DNA from: Bacteroidales bacterium UBA4814 | Lineage (GTDB): Bacteria > Bacteroidota > Bacteroidia > Bacteroidales > UBA7960 | Assembly: GCA_002402465.1 (NCBI GenBank) | Contig: DHFW01000049.1 | Location: 248,001-312,000 of the forward strand | Direction of reading: 5' to 3' | DNA length: 64,000 nt | Part shown: positions 61,001 to 64,000 of the stretch, piece by piece | How the letters are laid out: every line of letters begins with the position of its first letter | Numbering within the stretch: the first letter of the stretch is position 1 | The notes under the pieces: model-generated | Seen by the model: only the letters and a program-made list of their open reading frames with translations | What the model was told of the DNA's origin: nothing | Databases searched by the model: none | Translations under genes and position numbers: made by a program

Positions 61001-62787
61001 TCGTCGAGTTTGAGTACGGCCATAAATGCCTGCTGGGGCACTTCCACATTCCCGATCTGACGCATACGCTTCTTGCCTTTCTTTTGTTTTTCCAGCAGTT
61101 TTCGCTTTCGCGTAATGTCACCGCCATAACATTTGGCCGTTACGTCTTTGCGAAGCGCCTTTACCGTTTCGCGGGCAATGATTTTTGAGCCGATGCCGGC
61201 CTGAATGGCAATGTCGAACTGCTGCCGCGGAATCAGCTGGCGCAGCTTCTCGCAGATACGCTTTCCAAAATCAAAGGCATTTTCGCGGTGGATTAAGGCA
61301 GAGAGGGCATCTACCTGGTCTCCGTTGAGCAAAATGTCGAGCTTCACCAGGTCGGAATGCTTGTAGCCGCTCGGGTGGTAGTCGAAAGAGGCATAGCCCC
61401 TTGAGATGGTCTTCAGGCGGTCGTAAAAATCGAAAACGATTTCGGCAAGGGGCATTTCGAAGGTCATCTCCACCCGGTCGGTGGTAAGATACACCTGATT
61501 CTTTACAATGCCGCGCTTATCAAGACAAAGCGACATAACTGCACCGATGTACTCTGATTTGGTAATGACCTGTGCCACGATGTAGGGCTCTTCGATGTAA
61601 TCGAGTACATTGGGGCCGGGCAGGTCGGAAGGGTTGTTTACTACTATCATTTCGCCTTTGGTGGTAAAGGCATGGTACGATACGTTGGGCACCGTGTTGA
61701 TCACGGTCATGTCGAATTCCCTTTCAAGGCGTTCCTGCACAATTTCCATATGCAGCATGCCCAGGAAGCCGCATCTGAAACCGAATCCCAAGGCCGCTGA
61801 CGACTCGGGCTCGTAGGTAAGGGAGGCATCGTTGAGCTGCAGCTTTTCCATGGCCGTGCGTAACTCCTCAAAGTCATCGGTCTCAACCGGGTAAATGCCT
61901 GCAAAAACCATGGGCTTCACGTTTTCAAAACCCTGAATGGCCTCTTTTACCGGACGCTTCACATGGGTGATGGTGTCACCCACTTTCACCTCCCGGGCAT
62001 CCTTAATACCCGAGATGATATACCCCACATCGCCAGCCGAAATTACCGATTTGGGCACTTGGGCCAGCTTCAGCACCCCCACCTCGTCGGCTTCATACTC
62101 GCGGCGGGTATTCATAAACTTCACGTGGTCTTTGGCGCGGATCTGTCCGTTAATCACCCTGAAATATGCGATCACTCCCCTGAAGGGGTTATAGACCGAG
62201 TCGAAGATAAGGGCCTCCAGCGGGGCTTCGGGGTCACCTTTTGGAGCCGGTATCCGCTTTACAATAGCCTCCAGGATAGCATCCACGCCAAACCCCGTTT
62301 TACCGCTGGCGGGTATGATATCATCGTGGTTACAACCAATCAGGTCAACAATCTGGTCGGCCACCTCTTCGGGCATGGCGCCCGGGAGATCCATCTTGTT
62401 AAGCACTGGAATAATGACCAGGTCGTGATCCAGGGCCAGGTAAAGGTTTGAGATGGTTTGGGCTTCAATGCCCTGCGAAGCGTCGACAATAAGCAGTGCC
62501 CCTTCGCAGGCCGCAATGGAGCGAGACACCTCGTAGCTGAAGTCCACATGGCCCGGAGTGTCGATAAGGTTCAGTTTGTATTGCTGCCCTTCAAACTCAT
62601 AGTCCATCTGTATGGCATGACTTTTTATGGTGATGCCGCGCTCACGTTCCAGGTCCATGTTGTCGAGCAACTGGTCTTTGAAGTCCCTGTCGCTAATGGT
62701 GTTGGTGGTTTGAAGCAGTCGGTCAGCCAGGGTGCTTTTTCCGTGGTCAATATGGGCAATAATACAAAAGTTCCTTATGTTTTTCAT
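60997..62787 (-). CDS. lepA: Elongation factor 4 (LepA)
   Basis: A 596-residue ribosomal GTPase acting on stalled or mistranslocated ribosomes. The start at 62787 gives MKNIRNFCIIAHIDHGKST; an earlier TTG would be inside the promoter. G-domain motifs are AHIDHGKST, DTPGHVDF and NKMD. The C-terminal LepA-specific domain ends KKRMRQIGNVEVPQQAFMA, the usual tail. A -7 element lies only 6 bases before the ATG, so the transcript may be nearly leaderless. Confidence 0.97.
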   Translation of the reverse strand: MKNIRNFCIIAHIDHGKSTLADRLLQTTNTISDRDFKDQLLDNMDLERERGITIKSHAIQMDYEFEGQQYKLNLIDTPGHVDFSYEVSRSIAACEGALLIVDASQGIEAQTISNLYLALDHDLVIIPVLNKMDLPGAMPEEVADQIVDLIGCNHDDIIPASGKTGFGVDAILEAIVKRIPAPKGDPEAPLEALIFDSVYNPFRGVIAYFRVINGQIRAKDHVKFMNTRREYEADEVGVLKLAQVPKSVISAGDVGYIISGIKDAREVKVGDTITHVKRPVKEAIQGFENVKPMVFAGIYPVETDDFEELRTAMEKLQLNDASLTYEPESSAALGFGFRCGFLGMLHMEIVQERLEREFDMTVINTVPNVSYHAFTTKGEMIVVNNPSDLPGPNVLDYIEEPYIVAQVITKSEYIGAVMSLCLDKRGIVKNQVYLTTDRVEMTFEMPLAEIVFDFYDRLKTISRGYASFDYHPSGYKHSDLVKLDILLNGDQVDALSALIHRENAFDFGKRICEKLRQLIPRQQFDIAIQAGIGSKIIARETVKALRKDVTAKCYGGDITRKRKLLEKQKKGKKRMRQIGNVEVPQQAFMAVLKLDD

Positions 62788-62793
62788 AGCCTG

Positions 62794-62801
62794 CAAAATT
62801 A
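62794..62801 (-). promoter_or_regulatory. -7 element just before lepA
   Basis: Minus strand TAATTTTG, an exact TAnnTTTG, ending 6 bases before the ATG. Confidence 0.45.
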
Positions 62802-62932
62802 CAATTAAAAAACCATATTTTTTTTAATTTTGGAGATTACGGATTGCACAAAATAAAACACTAAGTTTAACCGTATTTATCAGTGAAAACCACTGCGCCG
62901 GATGCCAATCAGGTGCAAACAAAAATCTCTGC

Positions 62933-64000
62933 ATGTATTATATTCGACTTTTTTCGTTTTCCATTCTTCTCACCCTCGCACTATCGGGTTTTTCCCAGGT
63001 AAACTTTCCCATTGATGTGCACAACGGCCAAACGGTAGAAACCTGCTCAGGCACTTTTTCTGACAGCGGCAGCAATTTTCAGACGCCTTATGGTCCCAAC
63101 GAGGACTTCTCCGTGACCTTTTGCAGCAGCGATGGCCTTCAACCGGTGCTGGAAGTTTTTTTCGGGCAGTTTCAGCTTGGAAGCGGAGATGTGCTTTATG
63201 TGTATGATGGCCCCGATGCCACAGCCCCTTTGCTTTGGGAGGCTACGGGCAGCCAGTTGCAGGGACGCAGTGTGTATGCATCTGATGGGTGTTTGTATTT
63301 TCGCTTTGTGTCATCGCCATCAGAACAAGGAAATGGCTGGATGGCCTCCTTGCAGTGCCTGAGTATATGCGAAACATTTGTGGCAACCATTACGCCTGCA
63401 GCCGGAACCTTCGATTATTGCCCCGGGGTTGGCCTGGTCGATTTCAGTGCCTCAGCCACTTACCTGCCCGAAAATATTTCCTTCAACCCTTCCCAGCTCT
63501 CTTTTCAGTGGGCGCTGGAGGGCATGCAAATGAGCGGTCCCAATTTTTCAACTAATCTTTCTGATCCGGGGGCTTATTCTTTAACCCTTACTGCCACTGA
63601 TCCGGTCAATGGCTGTCAGGCAACAGTTACCGAGGTCATAAAACTGGGCACCTTCCCCAGCTTTGACGGAACCATTGCCACTGTGGATACGGCCTGTTCG
63701 GGTGAAACTTTTTCGCTGTTTGGCGTGGTAACGCCGACTATATGGACGGGATTTCCCACCTCAGTTAATGAAACGGTGGCCATCCCCGATGGTACTGGCG
63801 AGAGTTATGAGTCCTCCCTGGTATTCGATATTTTTGAAGAGGACGATATCATTCTTTCGCCCCTGGATATTGACCGCATTTGCCTGAATATTGAGCATGC
63901 CGTAAACGGGCAGTTGCAATTTGAGCTGGAATGCCCCAGTGGTAACCGCATCACCCTGAAAGAATACGGAACGGGAGCGGCCAACCTGGGCGAACCTGTG
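62933..64000 (+). CDS. CUB-domain exported protein, partial at right edge
   Basis: The frame is open from the ATG at 62933 to the end of the window: 356 codons, with the rest beyond. It begins with a signal peptide (MYYIRLFSFSILLTLALSGF, then SQ). Residues about 38-140 form a CUB domain (CSGTFSDSGSNFQTPYGPNE, then GSGDVLYVYDG and CLYFRFVSS). A PKD-like module follows (about 155-235), then a region with LDIDRICLNIEHAVNGQLQF that resembles a P-domain/proprotein-convertase-like fold. Such proteins usually end in a T9SS or gliding-motility C-terminal domain, which would be outside the window. Surface binding is inferred. Confidence 0.8.
   Translation, partial: MYYIRLFSFSILLTLALSGFSQVNFPIDVHNGQTVETCSGTFSDSGSNFQTPYGPNEDFSVTFCSSDGLQPVLEVFFGQFQLGSGDVLYVYDGPDATAPLLWEATGSQLQGRSVYASDGCLYFRFVSSPSEQGNGWMASLQCLSICETFVATITPAAGTFDYCPGVGLVDFSASATYLPENISFNPSQLSFQWALEGMQMSGPNFSTNLSDPGAYSLTLTATDPVNGCQATVTEVIKLGTFPSFDGTIATVDTACSGETFSLFGVVTPTIWTGFPTSVNETVAIPDGTGESYESSLVFDIFEEDDIILSPLDIDRICLNIEHAVNGQLQFELECPSGNRITLKEYGTGAANLGEPV

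Overview
The window comes from a member of the Bacteroidota, most likely class Bacteroidia. Three things point there. Many genes are preceded by the Bacteroidota -7 promoter element TAnnTTTG, often with TTG or TTTG about 20 bases upstream. Numerous exported proteins are lipoproteins or outer-membrane barrels, and one large adhesin ends in a type IX secretion sorting domain. Family content also fits: tricorn protease, DUF2723, Vsr/Dcm, M1 and M3 peptidases, LytTR two-component system. Both ends cut a gene: a chorismate-binding enzyme (PabB/TrpE type) on the left and a CUB-domain exported protein on the right.

Layout. 1-10.7 kb: a small outer-membrane barrel, an M1 aminopeptidase lipoprotein, formate-tetrahydrofolate ligase, a 1155-residue barrel of unknown function and an OmpA-type peptidoglycan anchor. 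10.7-17 kb: a molybdenum (or tungsten) cofactor block. Genes moeA, moaA, moaC and a MOSC-MogA fusion read leftward; a MoeB-like E1 enzyme is next; a two-gene ABC importer without a binding protein reads rightward. 17-29 kb: a GT4 glycosyltransferase, alkaline phosphatase, a Cys/Met PLP lyase divergent from an Lrp regulator, riboflavin synthase, tricorn and M3 peptidases and a small lipoprotein.

29-45 kb is the accessory part. It holds a frameshifted class D beta-lactamase remnant, a 1468-residue T9SS adhesin, a thioredoxin-like protein, a truncated BRO-N (probably once Fic-linked) gene, and a conspicuously AT-rich Vsr / controller / Dcm-like methylase / MvaI-BcnI-type nuclease cassette with its own operator. 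It also holds several families of dispersed hairpin repeats, an 11-bp iteron array, a subtilisin lipoprotein and a penicillin-acylase-family enzyme. 45.5-48.3 kb: a LytTR response regulator and its sensor kinase, whose reading frame is broken by an in-frame amber codon near the N-terminus. A 200-bp nested inverted repeat and tRNA-Gln follow.

49-64 kb returns to core genome: a DUF2723 membrane protein, rimP-nusA-infB, pgi, thymidine kinase, a conserved protein of unknown function, rsmI and lepA.

The points most worth a second look are the beta-lactamase remnant, the amber-interrupted kinase, the self-regulated restriction-modification cassette with a probably leaderless controller gene, the two palindromes that stand in for -33 elements between the PLP lyase and its Lrp regulator, and the repeat families of the 34-40 kb region. 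I did not find a clearly undescribed multi-gene system. All calls come from reading the sequence; no database was searched.
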